A stretch of 61,891 bases of DNA from Bacillota bacterium. GTDB lineage: Bacteria; Bacillota; Clostridia; Lachnospirales; Cellulosilyticaceae. The notes under the pieces are model-generated. The model was not told the origin of the DNA. It did not search any database and saw nothing but the letters and a program-made list of their open reading frames with translations. The position numbers and the translations under genes are program-made. How positions within the stretch are numbered: position 1 is the first letter of the stretch; each line of letters begins with the position of its first letter. This document shows, in pieces, positions 9,642-17,889 of the stretch. The stretch spans positions 1 through 61,891 of the forward strand of contig JAEWMQ010000001.1 in assembly GCA_023393125.1 (NCBI GenBank), read 5' to 3'.

Positions 9642-9674
9642 GCATCATTTTTGCATCATTATTGCATCATCAAT
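9642..9674 (-). promoter_or_regulatory. Three 11-bp direct repeats, likely response-regulator box
   Basis: GCATCATTTTT, GCATCATTATT and GCATCATCAAT on the plus strand, contiguous with exact 11-bp period. The GCATCAT core is the same as at 6517-6549. It sits 48 nt after the M20 gene and about 290 nt upstream of the response regulator, but a terminator lies between the box and the regulator gene. Confidence 0.65.
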
Positions 9675-9722
9675 CATTATATCTATAAAAACTACGGGGG
9701 ATTAAATTAACAGATTTATCAC

Positions 9723-10877
9723 TTATGACTTAATATGCTTTACGAGTTCAGGATTTACTAATAATTTAAGTCCTGTATAAGCAAGAAGCTGTGTGCCTTC
9801 CTCTATTTTCCCAATACCTTCTTCACTACCGCACACTTGTAAAAAGTCTTCTGAATGAAGTGGTGCCTCTTGATCTGTAATTTTGAACATCGGATGCAAT
9901 AGTGGGATAACCTGTGACACATTCCCTGCATCCGTTGAAGGAAATGTTAGATCCTCTGTCCACTCTATTCCTAATTCCTCTAAGGTTTCCCTATAAACTA
10001 AGTCTAGCTTTTCATTAGGTACAATGTTATCTACCTTATTTTGAAAAAGTCCCATTTTATAAGTACATCCTGTTGCAAGCGCTGCTCCTTCTACTATTTT
10101 TTCTACCTTTTTATAAACTTCATTGACCTTCTGCCTAGTAGCTCCTCTTAAATAAAATCTGCCTCTTGTATAATCTGGAACAGTATTAGGCGCCGTACCT
10201 CCATCTAAAATAATACCATGTATCTTCACATCAGAAGTTAAATGTTGTCTTAAAGCATTAATGCCATTATAGGTAAGAATAAGGGCATCAAGCGCATTAA
10301 TTCCTTTTTCAGGTGAAGCTCCTGCATGAGCAGCTTTTCCAAAGAATTCAATATCCACTGGGTCAAGTGCTAGTGATTTGGGTGTTAATGTATTAATATT
10401 TCCTGGATGCAGTTCTAACGCAATATCCACATCATCAAAATAGCCCTTTACTACAAAGCTTTCTTTGGAACTACCGTTTTCTCCTCCTTCTTCTCCTGGT
10501 GTACCATAAACTCTTATTTCTCCACCTAATTCTTCTAACTGTTTACTAAGGGCAATGGCACTAAATGTACTTATGGTACCAATAAGGTTGTGGCCACAGC
10601 CATGCCCAAGTCCTGCTAAAGCATCATATTCAGCTAAAAAGACTATAGTTGGTCCCGCTTTTCCAGACTTTTTAACAGCCGTAAAGCCTGTAGGATGTCC
10701 GGCTATATCTCTAGTTATTACAAAACCATGTTCTTCTAATTTCTCAGACAAAATACCACTGGCAAAGTACTCGTGATTAGATGTTTCTGGACGAGCAAAT
10801 ATTTCTTTTGCAATGGTTTTATATTCTTCTTGATGCTCATTAATATATTTAAATAAACTATTCTTTTTATTATTCAT
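9723..10877 (-). CDS. M20-family metal-dependent amidohydrolase
   Basis: Cytoplasmic M20D-type aminoacylase/carboxypeptidase family protein, 384 residues and full length. Metal-site segments: EYDALAGLGHGCGHN, GTPGEEGGENGS, ELHPGN, and a C-terminal TDAGNVSQ and LHSEDF. It is the last gene of the capA-metN-metI-metQ operon, 118 nt after metQ, and therefore probably under the upstream SAM riboswitch. In that setting a plausible job is releasing methionine or another sulfur amino acid from an N-acyl or dipeptide form taken up by MetNIQ. That is inference; the family acts on many N-acyl amino acids. Confidence 0.88.
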   Translation of the reverse strand: MNNKKNSLFKYINEHQEEYKTIAKEIFARPETSNHEYFASGILSEKLEEHGFVITRDIAGHPTGFTAVKKSGKAGPTIVFLAEYDALAGLGHGCGHNLIGTISTFSAIALSKQLEELGGEIRVYGTPGEEGGENGSSKESFVVKGYFDDVDIALELHPGNINTLTPKSLALDPVDIEFFGKAAHAGASPEKGINALDALILTYNGINALRQHLTSDVKIHGIILDGGTAPNTVPDYTRGRFYLRGATRQKVNEVYKKVEKIVEGAALATGCTYKMGLFQNKVDNIVPNEKLDLVYRETLEELGIEWTEDLTFPSTDAGNVSQVIPLLHPMFKITDQEAPLHSEDFLQVCGSEEGIGKIEEGTQLLAYTGLKLLVNPELVKHIKS

Positions 10878-10995
10878 AATCTATCTCCTCCTATTACAAT
10901 ACAAGGCTGTTACAAAACGAATGATTTCTTTCACTCTATCTTGTATCAGCCCTATTTGCCTAGATTTTTACTAAGCTATTATTACTCTTTAGTTT

Positions 10996-11841
10996 TTACC
11001 ATACTGGAATAAAAGCACCATTATAAATTTCTTCAATTGCCTTTTTAGTTTCATCTGTATGATAAACTTCCATAATTTTCTTAAATACATCTTTGTCTTT
11101 GTCTTCTGTTCTTACTGCAATCACATTGAAATACTGTTTAGCATTTTCTTGTTCTGGATCTTCTCTATAAATGTAATCAAATAAACCTGCATCTGTTGCT
11201 GCACCACCATTAATAGCTCCAAGGTCTACATCTGCTAAAGAACGTGGAATTTGTACAGATTCCATTGAAACAATTTCAAGGTTCTTTGGATTCTCTGCGA
11301 TATTCTTTGTAGTAGGTGTTACTTTATCTGTACCATCTAAAGTAATAAGACCTGCTGACTCTAAGAGAAGTAACGCTCTTCCACCATTAGTTGCATCATT
11401 TGGAATAGCTACAGTTGCCCCATCTTTTACTTCGTCTAAGCTAGTGATTTTGTTTGAATATAAACCAAGAGGTGCAATGAAAGTATAACCAATTGAAGAT
11501 AAATCTAAGTTATGTTTCTTAATAAAGTCCTCAAAATAAAGTTCATGTTGAAAAGCATTAAGGTCAATTTCACCATCTGCTAAAGCAATATTAGGCTTAA
11601 CATAATCAGAAAAGCTAACTGGCTCAACTTCGATATTATACTCTGCTAATCTTTCATTGAGATTATCCCATAGGCGGAAATCTGTGCCGTTTACCCCAAT
11701 TTTAAGAACTGTTTTTTCTGTCTGAGTGCTATTATCTGCCTCACTCTTCTCACCACTTGTTTGTGCTCCTGCAGCGCATCCTGAAACGCCTAATGCTAAT
11801 ATACCTGTTAATACTATAGATAATAATTTTTTCTTATTCAT
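10996..11841 (-). CDS. metQ: Methionine ABC transporter substrate-binding lipoprotein MetQ
   Basis: NlpA/MetQ-family lipoprotein that captures methionine outside the membrane and delivers it to MetI-MetN. Signal peptide with lipobox ALGVSGC (Cys22), then the family features LKIGVNGTDFRLWDNL, DLNAFQHELYFEDF, AIPNDATNGGRALLLL and GAINGGAATDAG. Length 281 residues, normal. Encoded 34 nt after metI in the SAM-riboswitch operon, the usual arrangement for methionine importers. Confidence 0.95.
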   Translation of the reverse strand: MNKKKLLSIVLTGILALGVSGCAAGAQTSGEKSEADNSTQTEKTVLKIGVNGTDFRLWDNLNERLAEYNIEVEPVSFSDYVKPNIALADGEIDLNAFQHELYFEDFIKKHNLDLSSIGYTFIAPLGLYSNKITSLDEVKDGATVAIPNDATNGGRALLLLESAGLITLDGTDKVTPTTKNIAENPKNLEIVSMESVQIPRSLADVDLGAINGGAATDAGLFDYIYREDPEQENAKQYFNVIAVRTEDKDKDVFKKIMEVYHTDETKKAIEEIYNGAFIPVW

Positions 11842-11875
11842 TTTAATCTCTCCTCATCCTGTTTATTATTTATTA

Positions 11876-12547
11876 TTAGTGAGCTAATTTTTTATAAATG
11901 AAATCTCCTACTCCTTGAATCAAATAGACAAGAAGTAAAATAATAATAATGGTAACCACCATAATGTCTGTCTTAAAGTACTGATAGCCATATCTAATAG
12001 CGAAGTCTCCAAGTCCACCTCCGCCAACGCTTCCCGTAATAGCTGAATAACCAATTAAGCTAATAATTGAAACGGTAATGGCCAAGACGATATCTTTTTT
12101 ACCTTCTACTAAAATCACTTTCGTAATAATCTTCCACGTTGAAAATCCCATAGCCTCATAAGCTTCAATAATACCTCTATCTACTTTAAGCAGTGCCATT
12201 TCTACCTGTCTTGCTATAAAAGGGAAGGTAGCAACTACAAGTGGAACAATAGCACCTTTAACGCCAATAGTTGTTCCCATAATCATTCTAGTAAGCCCTG
12301 GAATAGCTGCCATAAGTATAACAAAAGGTATAGACCTTAATGCATTTACAATCTTAGAAACGACGGAATAGACTACTTTGTTATCACAAATATGGTCTTT
12401 TGAAAAAACAAGTAGAATGACCCCTACTGGAATGCCTATAAGTGCAGCAATTAAAGCTGATACAGAAACCATAATCATTGTTTCATTAAAAGCCTTTCCC
12501 AGCTCTGCTGAGTATTCTATTACATTAGGAATTAATTGTTGTAGCAT
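11876..12547 (-). CDS. metI: Methionine ABC transporter permease MetI
   Basis: Inner-membrane permease of the methionine importer, 223 residues with five hydrophobic spans. The coupling-helix (EAA) region that docks on MetN is EAYEAMGFSTWKIITKVIL, followed by SIISLIGYSAITGSVGGGGLGDFAIRYGY, highly typical of MetI. GGAGGTGATC precedes the ATG; the start overlaps the end of metN by 23 nt, so the two are translationally coupled. Confidence 0.96.
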   Translation of the reverse strand: MLQQLIPNVIEYSAELGKAFNETMIMVSVSALIAALIGIPVGVILLVFSKDHICDNKVVYSVVSKIVNALRSIPFVILMAAIPGLTRMIMGTTIGVKGAIVPLVVATFPFIARQVEMALLKVDRGIIEAYEAMGFSTWKIITKVILVEGKKDIVLAITVSIISLIGYSAITGSVGGGGLGDFAIRYGYQYFKTDIMVVTIIIILLLVYLIQGVGDFIYKKLAH

Positions 12548-13550
12548 GCTTGATCACCTCCACCTTTGTATCTAATGTTTGGTAATAATTAAGAGCATTT
12601 TCTATCTGCTCACTACTACCTCCAAGCTCAACTATAAGACTTCCTACAATACCTGTATAAAGATGTTCGATATTACCAAATAAGATATTAACTTGAATGC
12701 CAAAATCTCTCTCAAGCTTTGAAAGTATAGGTCTATGGGCTACTTCACCATAAAAATTAAATTTGCACACCATACCCTTGAACTTAGTTAAATCTTCTTC
12801 GTTAATAGTAGTACCTAATGAATGGGCAACAAAGTCCTTAGCTACCTGACTTTGAGGGCTAGTGAAAACCTCTACGATATCTCCACTTTCAACAATTTCA
12901 CCCTTCTCCATAATGGCAATACGGTTACAGATGCTTTTTACTACTTCCATCTGATGTGTGATAATAACAATCGTAATATTTAACTTATGCTTAATTTCCT
13001 TTAGAAGCTGAAGAATAGATTTGGTTGTGTTAGGATCTAGAGCAGAAGTTGCTTCATCACATAAGAGAATCTTAGGATCACTGCTTAATGCCCTTGCAAT
13101 AGCTACTCTTTGTTTCTGCCCACCACTCAGCTGGTTAGGATAAGCATACTTTTTATCTGTTAAGTCTACTAATTCTAATAAGTTATTAACCTTTTCTTCA
13201 ATTTCCTTCTTACTCCATTTTAAATTTTTAAGTGGTGCCGCAATATTGTCATAGACATTGATACTGTTCATTAAATTAAAGCCTTGAAAGATCATACCAA
13301 TATTACTACGTACCTTAGATAACTCTTTTTTATTCATTTTAGTAAGATCAACGCCGTCTACTACTACTTGCCCTTCATCAGGTCTCTCTAATAGATTAAT
13401 GATTCGAATTAACGTACTCTTGCCCGCTCCACTATAGCCGATTACTCCAAAAATATCTCCTTGCTTAATCTCTATGTTAATATCCTTTAGTGCTTCAACC
13501 TTTGTTTCCTTTGTATTAAAAGTCTTATGTATATGACTTAGTTTAATCAT
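12525..13550 (-). CDS. metN: Methionine ABC transporter ATPase MetN
   Basis: ATPase of the methionine importer, about 341 residues. Walker A GYSGAGKST, Q-loop FQGFNLMNS, signature LSGGQKQR, Walker B ILLCDEATSALD, and the C-terminal NIL (ACT-like) domain of MetN that binds methionine and inhibits transport (VCKFNFYGEVAHRPILS onward). I take the ATG with GGGAGG 7 nt upstream; an earlier in-frame start five codons upstream would overlap the ribosome binding site. Follows capA closely and overlaps metI. Confidence 0.96.
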   Translation of the reverse strand: MIKLSHIHKTFNTKETKVEALKDINIEIKQGDIFGVIGYSGAGKSTLIRIINLLERPDEGQVVVDGVDLTKMNKKELSKVRSNIGMIFQGFNLMNSINVYDNIAAPLKNLKWSKKEIEEKVNNLLELVDLTDKKYAYPNQLSGGQKQRVAIARALSSDPKILLCDEATSALDPNTTKSILQLLKEIKHKLNITIVIITHQMEVVKSICNRIAIMEKGEIVESGDIVEVFTSPQSQVAKDFVAHSLGTTINEEDLTKFKGMVCKFNFYGEVAHRPILSKLERDFGIQVNILFGNIEHLYTGIVGSLIVELGGSSEQIENALNYYQTLDTKVEVIKHATTINS

Positions 13551-13569
13551 ATCTCTTCCTCCCATCTTC

Positions 13570-14910
13570 CTAGTTTTTTTCTAGAATACTTGTATTGTCC
13601 TCTGGCATTAACTTGAAAAATAGTCTTTTTAAATGAGCAATTTCTTTAAGTTGTTTCTTTGTAAATTCATACGGTGGTTGCCCTTTTTCTATGCTCTTTA
13701 TCAATTTAATGAAGTCTAGTAACTTGATTTCTTTATACTTCCCATCCTCATACTCTTTAAAAATATAATAAGGTAATACTTTTAAATCACTAATAACCGT
13801 TATTTCTCTTTCCTTATCGATTCCTTTAGTAAATTCAATCTTTAAGAGAATCCCTAGTAAAGCATTAAGCGTATTAAAGTCTCCTACTAAGTTGCCTAAG
13901 GAGTAGGCAATAAGTCCTGTTTTTCTAACGCCTAGGATTGGATCTATGAAGCTATACTTTTCAATAGGCTGCACGACATGAGCATGGTTACCTACAATGA
14001 CATCTACGCCGCATTCCTCTAATACTCGGTGCCCCATATTAATGATATTTTGAATAGGATATGATTCAAATTCTAAGCTCCAATGAAGGTAGGCAACTAC
14101 AATGTCTGCTTTCTTTTCTCTAGCAATCTTTACATGTTCCTTTACTAGATCTAATTTTTCCCCTGGGTTATTTAGCTTTACATAATTCACTAAATATGGC
14201 TTTCCTTCTGGAATCTGATCTCCATTTAAAGTAAAGGTATAAGCTAAGTAGGCTATCCTTACCCCATTCTTCTCAATAATTGGGATGTCTCTTTGTTCTT
14301 CTATGCTTCTTGCTGTTCCAACCTGTTTACAGCCTTTCTTATCAATAAGCTCTAAGGTTTCAATAAGCCCTGACTCTCCTTGATTTAAACAGTGGTTATT
14401 AGCTGTCGAAAAGAAGTTAATCCCTCTCCCACCATGTAAATACCTTTCAAACATACCTAATGTACCATTAAGCTCTGGCGTACTATTAACACTTCTTGGT
14501 GCATTCTGCACAGGCTTAGAAGAAGCTATAGGTGTTTCCAAATTGGCATAAATGCTGTCTGCTCCATTAAAGTAAAATGCTTCTACATCATCCCAGAAAT
14601 GCTTAGTTGTCTCTGGCGTTAACTGATCTCCTGAAAGTAAATCTCCACCTGCTGCTAGAGTAAATTTACCTGTTACTTCAAATGCTTCTGGTAATGAGAA
14701 TGTAAGATCTTGCTTTTTAAAGTACTCTTCAATATTACTACCTTTTTCTGCTCTTTCAATCTGTCTTATGTAATACTTATATTTCCACCAATCAAACTCG
14801 CCTGGTTGTAAATTACTAAAATCTCCCTGTACATTTTGGGAATGTTTATACTCATCCCCCTTAATTAATCCTAATAAACGATATTTTAATTTTTCAGCTG
14901 CTAGTGACAT
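13570..14910 (-). CDS. CapA-like metallophosphatase-fold protein (PGA_cap family)
   Basis: CapA/PgsA-type calcineurin-like fold: GGDLLSGDQL near residue 91, ANLETPIAS, FFSTANNHCLNQGESG, YLHWSLEFESYP and VIVGNHAHVVQPIEKY carry the Asp/Asn/His metal-site residues. 446 residues. Unlike capsule CapA/PgsA proteins it shows no signal peptide or membrane helix, so it is probably cytoplasmic. It is the first gene after a SAM riboswitch and is followed within about 20 nt by metN, so its role is likely tied to methionine or SAM metabolism rather than poly-glutamate capsule; the family name should not be read as a function here. Confidence 0.82.
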   Translation of the reverse strand: MSLAAEKLKYRLLGLIKGDEYKHSQNVQGDFSNLQPGEFDWWKYKYYIRQIERAEKGSNIEEYFKKQDLTFSLPEAFEVTGKFTLAAGGDLLSGDQLTPETTKHFWDDVEAFYFNGADSIYANLETPIASSKPVQNAPRSVNSTPELNGTLGMFERYLHGGRGINFFSTANNHCLNQGESGLIETLELIDKKGCKQVGTARSIEEQRDIPIIEKNGVRIAYLAYTFTLNGDQIPEGKPYLVNYVKLNNPGEKLDLVKEHVKIAREKKADIVVAYLHWSLEFESYPIQNIINMGHRVLEECGVDVIVGNHAHVVQPIEKYSFIDPILGVRKTGLIAYSLGNLVGDFNTLNALLGILLKIEFTKGIDKEREITVISDLKVLPYYIFKEYEDGKYKEIKLLDFIKLIKSIEKGQPPYEFTKKQLKEIAHLKRLFFKLMPEDNTSILEKN

Positions 14911-15002
14911 TTACCTCCACCTCCCTGTTATTTTAAAAATCCTCTATATGTAAAAGATAGTTCTAACTTAATTTGCTATATATGTTTTACTCTATAAAAT
15001 AC

Positions 15003-15036
15003 AAAAAGCTACTTTCTTATTGATAAGAAAGTAGCT
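15003..15036 (-). terminator. Expression-platform terminator of the SAM riboswitch
   Basis: 14-bp stem (AGCTACTTTCTTAT and complement, 2-nt loop) followed by TTTTTG on the minus strand. It lies between the S-box aptamer and capA, as expected for a transcription-terminating riboswitch that is off when SAM is plentiful. Confidence 0.9.
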
Positions 15037-15058
15037 CAAATAAAGCAGAACTTACCTT

Positions 15059-15179
15059 CTTATCTTTCAAACTCAAAGTTTTAATTACTCTACGTTTGTA
15101 GGAATTAGCACCGTGTACACTTATGGAATGTCCGGTTGCTGGGCGTCATAGGGCCTATCCCTCAGCCTCTCTTGATAAG
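15059..15179 (-). promoter_or_regulatory. SAM-I (S-box) riboswitch aptamer
   Basis: Read on the minus strand it has the S-box consensus: CTTATCAAGAGAGGCTGAGG, then GGCCCTATGACGCCCAGCAACC in pieces, then CGGTGCTAATTCC, closed by a P1 stem of CTTATC with GATAAG. With the terminator that follows it should switch off capA-metNIQ-M20 when SAM is high. Recognised from the consensus without a covariance search. Confidence 0.95.
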
Positions 15180-15234
15180 AAATGTCTTTTATATTTTCCG
15201 TGTTTTTATTTCTTAGTATTCTAATATGTTTTGA

Positions 15235-15263
15235 AGTATATATTCTTTGTCTAATTTTGTCAA
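15235..15263 (-). promoter_or_regulatory. Sigma-A promoter of the SAM-riboswitch operon
   Basis: Consensus -35 TTGACA (15258-15263) and -10 TATACT (15235-15240) on the minus strand with exact 17-bp spacing. Transcription would start about 50 nt before the aptamer. The 220 nt between this promoter and the next terminator upstream contain nothing else I can identify. Confidence 0.85.
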
Positions 15264-15483
15264 TAAAATTACATATATTTGAAATATAGTTTTTTCCTAT
15301 AACTAGATATTATTTTTTCAAGTTTCTCATTCCCATACATTGATTTTACTTGTTTCTTATGAGTATGAATTTCTGCATTTTAAATTCCTAGTATTTTAGT
15401 AAGATATGTTATTTAAAGTCTAAATTATGTAAAAAACAAGTTTCCTTTATAAGACACTTTCTTTAAATCATATTTCTCAAAAG

Positions 15484-15511
15484 CAAAAAAGAGAGCTACT
15501 TAGCTCTCTTT
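15484..15511 (-). terminator. Rho-independent terminator of the beta-lactamase gene
   Basis: Stem GAGAGCTA/TAGCTCTC with extra A-T pairs, then TTTTTTG on the minus strand, about 50 nt after the beta-lactamase stop. Confidence 0.85.
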
Positions 15512-15558
15512 GCTTATGCATACCATTAATAGTTAGGTATTCGGTTATATCAAAAGAA

Positions 15559-16428
15559 TTACTTATAAATATCTTTAGCTATTTCAATCGCTATTTCTCT
15601 TGCTTTTGGACTTGTAGCTTCTTCATTATCTTTATCTGATAAACGGATAGCAAAGTAATAATTTTCTGTTCCATTTTCAATCATTCCTACAAACCAACTA
15701 TTATCCTCATAACCTGCTCCGGTTTTTCCATAAACTTTAAGGTTATCTTCTTCAAAAACGAGCATGATATTCTTTAAAATATCTTTACTTCTTTCAGAAT
15801 ACTTATTGTCTTGTCCAAATATTTTATATAAAACTTGAGTTTGTTCTTTTGGACTTATTTTTAATGATGACTCTAACCAAAATCCATTAAGTTGTGGTAA
15901 TGGATTAATATCACTACCATCCCACTCAGATATATCTTTATTCCCATAGTTAAGATAATCTAATTCTTCTTGCATATCTTCTGGTGATATTCTTCCTATA
16001 AAGTCTTTGTAGTACCAAACTGCTGATAATTTAAAAGCTTCTTCTAAAGTCAAATCCTTGTTAATTTCTTCTCTAGAATATTTTGTTCCATCATAGCCTA
16101 ACTTTGTATGTTCATCTTCTAAAAGACCCTTCTCTAACCCTATAAGAGTAGAAATAACCTTAAATGTTGAACAAGGTGACGCTTGATTTTCATATAAATC
16201 TTTATTATATACATCAAAATTATTACTAGTAGGGTTATAAAATACTGCTGTTCCATTTATCCCTTCAAAGAAAGAGCTGAAATCTTTTTCTGTTATTGTT
16301 TCTTTTACTGATACTTCAGCCTTATCTTCAATATTAATAGGTGTTTGAACATTTTCTTGACTTGAACAAGCTGTTAAAGAAAAGCATAAAAGACTTAATC
16401 CTAAAATAGCAAAAAATTTCTTGTTCAT
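15559..16428 (-). CDS. Class D (OXA/BlaCDD-type) beta-lactamase lipoprotein
   Basis: Serine beta-lactamase of class D, predicted to hydrolyse penicillins at the cell surface. Lipobox LTACSS makes it a lipoprotein. Active-site motifs: STFK with Ser87 and Lys90 (the lysine carbamylated in this class), SAVWYY (S-x-V motif), YGN, and KTG at 235-237, followed by WFVG. 289 residues. The overall pattern resembles the Clostridioides BlaCDD group more than acquired Gram-negative OXA enzymes. It is a single-gene unit with its own terminator and a promoter bearing two BlaI-like operators, so inducible by beta-lactams. No blaI/blaR gene is in the window. Confidence 0.92.
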   Translation of the reverse strand: MNKKFFAILGLSLLCFSLTACSSQENVQTPINIEDKAEVSVKETITEKDFSSFFEGINGTAVFYNPTSNNFDVYNKDLYENQASPCSTFKVISTLIGLEKGLLEDEHTKLGYDGTKYSREEINKDLTLEEAFKLSAVWYYKDFIGRISPEDMQEELDYLNYGNKDISEWDGSDINPLPQLNGFWLESSLKISPKEQTQVLYKIFGQDNKYSERSKDILKNIMLVFEEDNLKVYGKTGAGYEDNSWFVGMIENGTENYYFAIRLSDKDNEEATSPKAREIAIEIAKDIYK

Positions 16429-16563
16429 ATTTCTATTCCTCCAAAATCATTGTGTATACTTTTAAATTTTCTTTTTCTGCTTAAAGCTTTTTTACTTTAG
16501 ATATATACCTTACAAAGGAGCCCCTTCCCCTTATATCTTTCTTATTTTCTGCTCCTCTTTTCA

Positions 16564-16621
16564 AATATTACACTTGTAGGATTTAAAAGTCAAGCAAAAT
16601 ATTACACTTGTAGGATTTAAA
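16564..16621 (-). promoter_or_regulatory. Beta-lactamase promoter with two BlaI/MecI-type operators
   Basis: Minus strand: -35 TTGACT (16588-16593), 17-bp spacer, -10 TAATAT (16565-16570). The palindrome TACACTTGTA, which fits the TACA/TGTA core of BlaI/MecI operators, occurs at 16569-16578 (between -35 and -10) and again at 16603-16612 (just upstream of -35). Both sit in a perfect 24-bp direct repeat with 34-bp period. A bound repressor would block RNA polymerase. The transcript has a leader of about 130 nt with no other feature I can name. Confidence 0.8.
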
Positions 16622-16707
16622 GATTGAGTAGTTTACTTCATTCCTATAATGGCATACTGTATAGTCTGCCAACTACATACTGTTTTAAGCAGCCTCTAAA
16701 GGAGCTC

Positions 16708-16751
16708 GTAAATACAAGGGCTGGATGTCCATGAGATAAACCCTTATTTAC
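16708..16751. other. Isolated stem-loop of unknown role
   Basis: Eleven-bp stem (GTAAAT and AAGGG pairing with CCCTTATTTAC, 2-nt bulge) with a 20-nt loop, directly next to the terminator of the pseudouridine synthase gene. There is no T-run of its own. The sequence from 16622 to 16707 holds no gene I can support. It could be part of the 3' UTR or a small RNA or mobile-element remnant; no evidence favours one. Confidence 0.35.
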
Positions 16752-16752
16752 T

Positions 16753-16801
16753 CAAAAAAGTCTTACATGTACTTATGAAATATCTAAGTATATGTAAGAC
16801 T
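16753..16801 (-). terminator. Rho-independent terminator after the pseudouridine synthase gene
   Basis: Stem of 17 bp (AGTCTTACAT plus GTACTTA arm, one G-U pair) with TGAAATATC loop, followed by TTTTTTG on the minus strand. Confidence 0.9.
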
Positions 16802-16869
16802 CTAAGTCATATATTCTATATGGAGAATACTAGATGTACTAATTTTATAGTTTCCTATCTATTATCTCT

Positions 16870-17829
16870 TTACCACTTTATTTCTTGCAACTTACTAAGT
16901 AATCCAGATAACTTAGTATTTTCATCAGGCAAAGGCTGTATCAGCATCTCCATATCTTTATGAAGTGGCGCTGTTACTTTCATATATTCCCCAGTTATGG
17001 GATGATTAAACGTACACTCAGCAGCATGTAATGCTTGCCTTGTGAGCATGTGATTATTTTCATTGTATAAGAAATCTCCAAGAAGAGGATGTCCAATAGC
17101 AGCCATGTGTACACGTATCTGATGTGTGCGACCCGTATCTAGCTGTAACGCAACAACCGATACCGCCTTTCCTTCTACATGAAATACTTCAAGTCTATGA
17201 TAATGAGTTACCGCGTGCTTCCCCTCTTTATCATCTATCTTTCTCTTAATGATTGATCCTTCCTCTCTCCCAATAGGTAAATCAATCGTTCCCTCTTCTC
17301 TTGTAACTCCTTCTACAAAAGCCACATAAGTCCTACTTAACCCGCGCTCTTTCATTCTCTTTGATAGAATACTTGCACTTATGAGGTTCTTTGCAATAAT
17401 GGTTACTCCTGTCGTATCTCGATCTAATCGATTGATACATCGAAATACATAAGGTTTGTTCTGCTCTTTGTAATAGTACATAACGCCATTGGCCAAGGTA
17501 TTATCATAATTATTAACGGAGGGATGAATAGGTGTATCACAGGGCTTGTTTACTACAAGAATATCCTCATCTTCATATAAAATATCAAACGCACACTTCC
17601 TAGGAACAATATTTTCAGAAGTTTCCTGTTCGCTCAGGCATATATCTAAGATGTCTCCTGTCTTTATAATTTCATTCACACCTGCCCAAATGCCATTTTT
17701 CCTAATCCCTGTTTTTGTCTTTTTTAATTCTATAATAACCGCTCTCGAATATTCTTTTTCTTTTAAAAACATGCCAATACTCTTGCCACTATGCCTGTCT
17801 TCTATCTTATATTGCAATCTTCGTATCAT
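16870..17829 (-). CDS. RluA-family pseudouridine synthase
   Basis: RNA pseudouridine synthase that isomerises uridine in rRNA or tRNA. It has an N-terminal S4-like segment (GKSIGMFLKEKEYSRAVIIEL) followed by the RluA catalytic domain: ILVVNKPCDTPIHPS, the catalytic loop NRLDRDTTG (usual consensus HRLDxxTSG; the first His is Asn here), LDTGRTHQIRVHMAAIGHPLLGD. About 319 residues. Start chosen at the ATG with AAGGAG 5 nt upstream; an upstream ATG ten codons earlier has no ribosome binding site. RluD or RluB-like specificity cannot be decided by eye. Confidence 0.92.
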   Translation of the reverse strand: MIRRLQYKIEDRHSGKSIGMFLKEKEYSRAVIIELKKTKTGIRKNGIWAGVNEIIKTGDILDICLSEQETSENIVPRKCAFDILYEDEDILVVNKPCDTPIHPSVNNYDNTLANGVMYYYKEQNKPYVFRCINRLDRDTTGVTIIAKNLISASILSKRMKERGLSRTYVAFVEGVTREEGTIDLPIGREEGSIIKRKIDDKEGKHAVTHYHRLEVFHVEGKAVSVVALQLDTGRTHQIRVHMAAIGHPLLGDFLYNENNHMLTRQALHAAECTFNHPITGEYMKVTAPLHKDMEMLIQPLPDENTKLSGLLSKLQEIKW

Positions 17830-17889
17830 CTCTTCTCCTTGTTCTTTGTGCCTACTCATTATGTCAGCTTGTTGTAATCCTATTTATTT

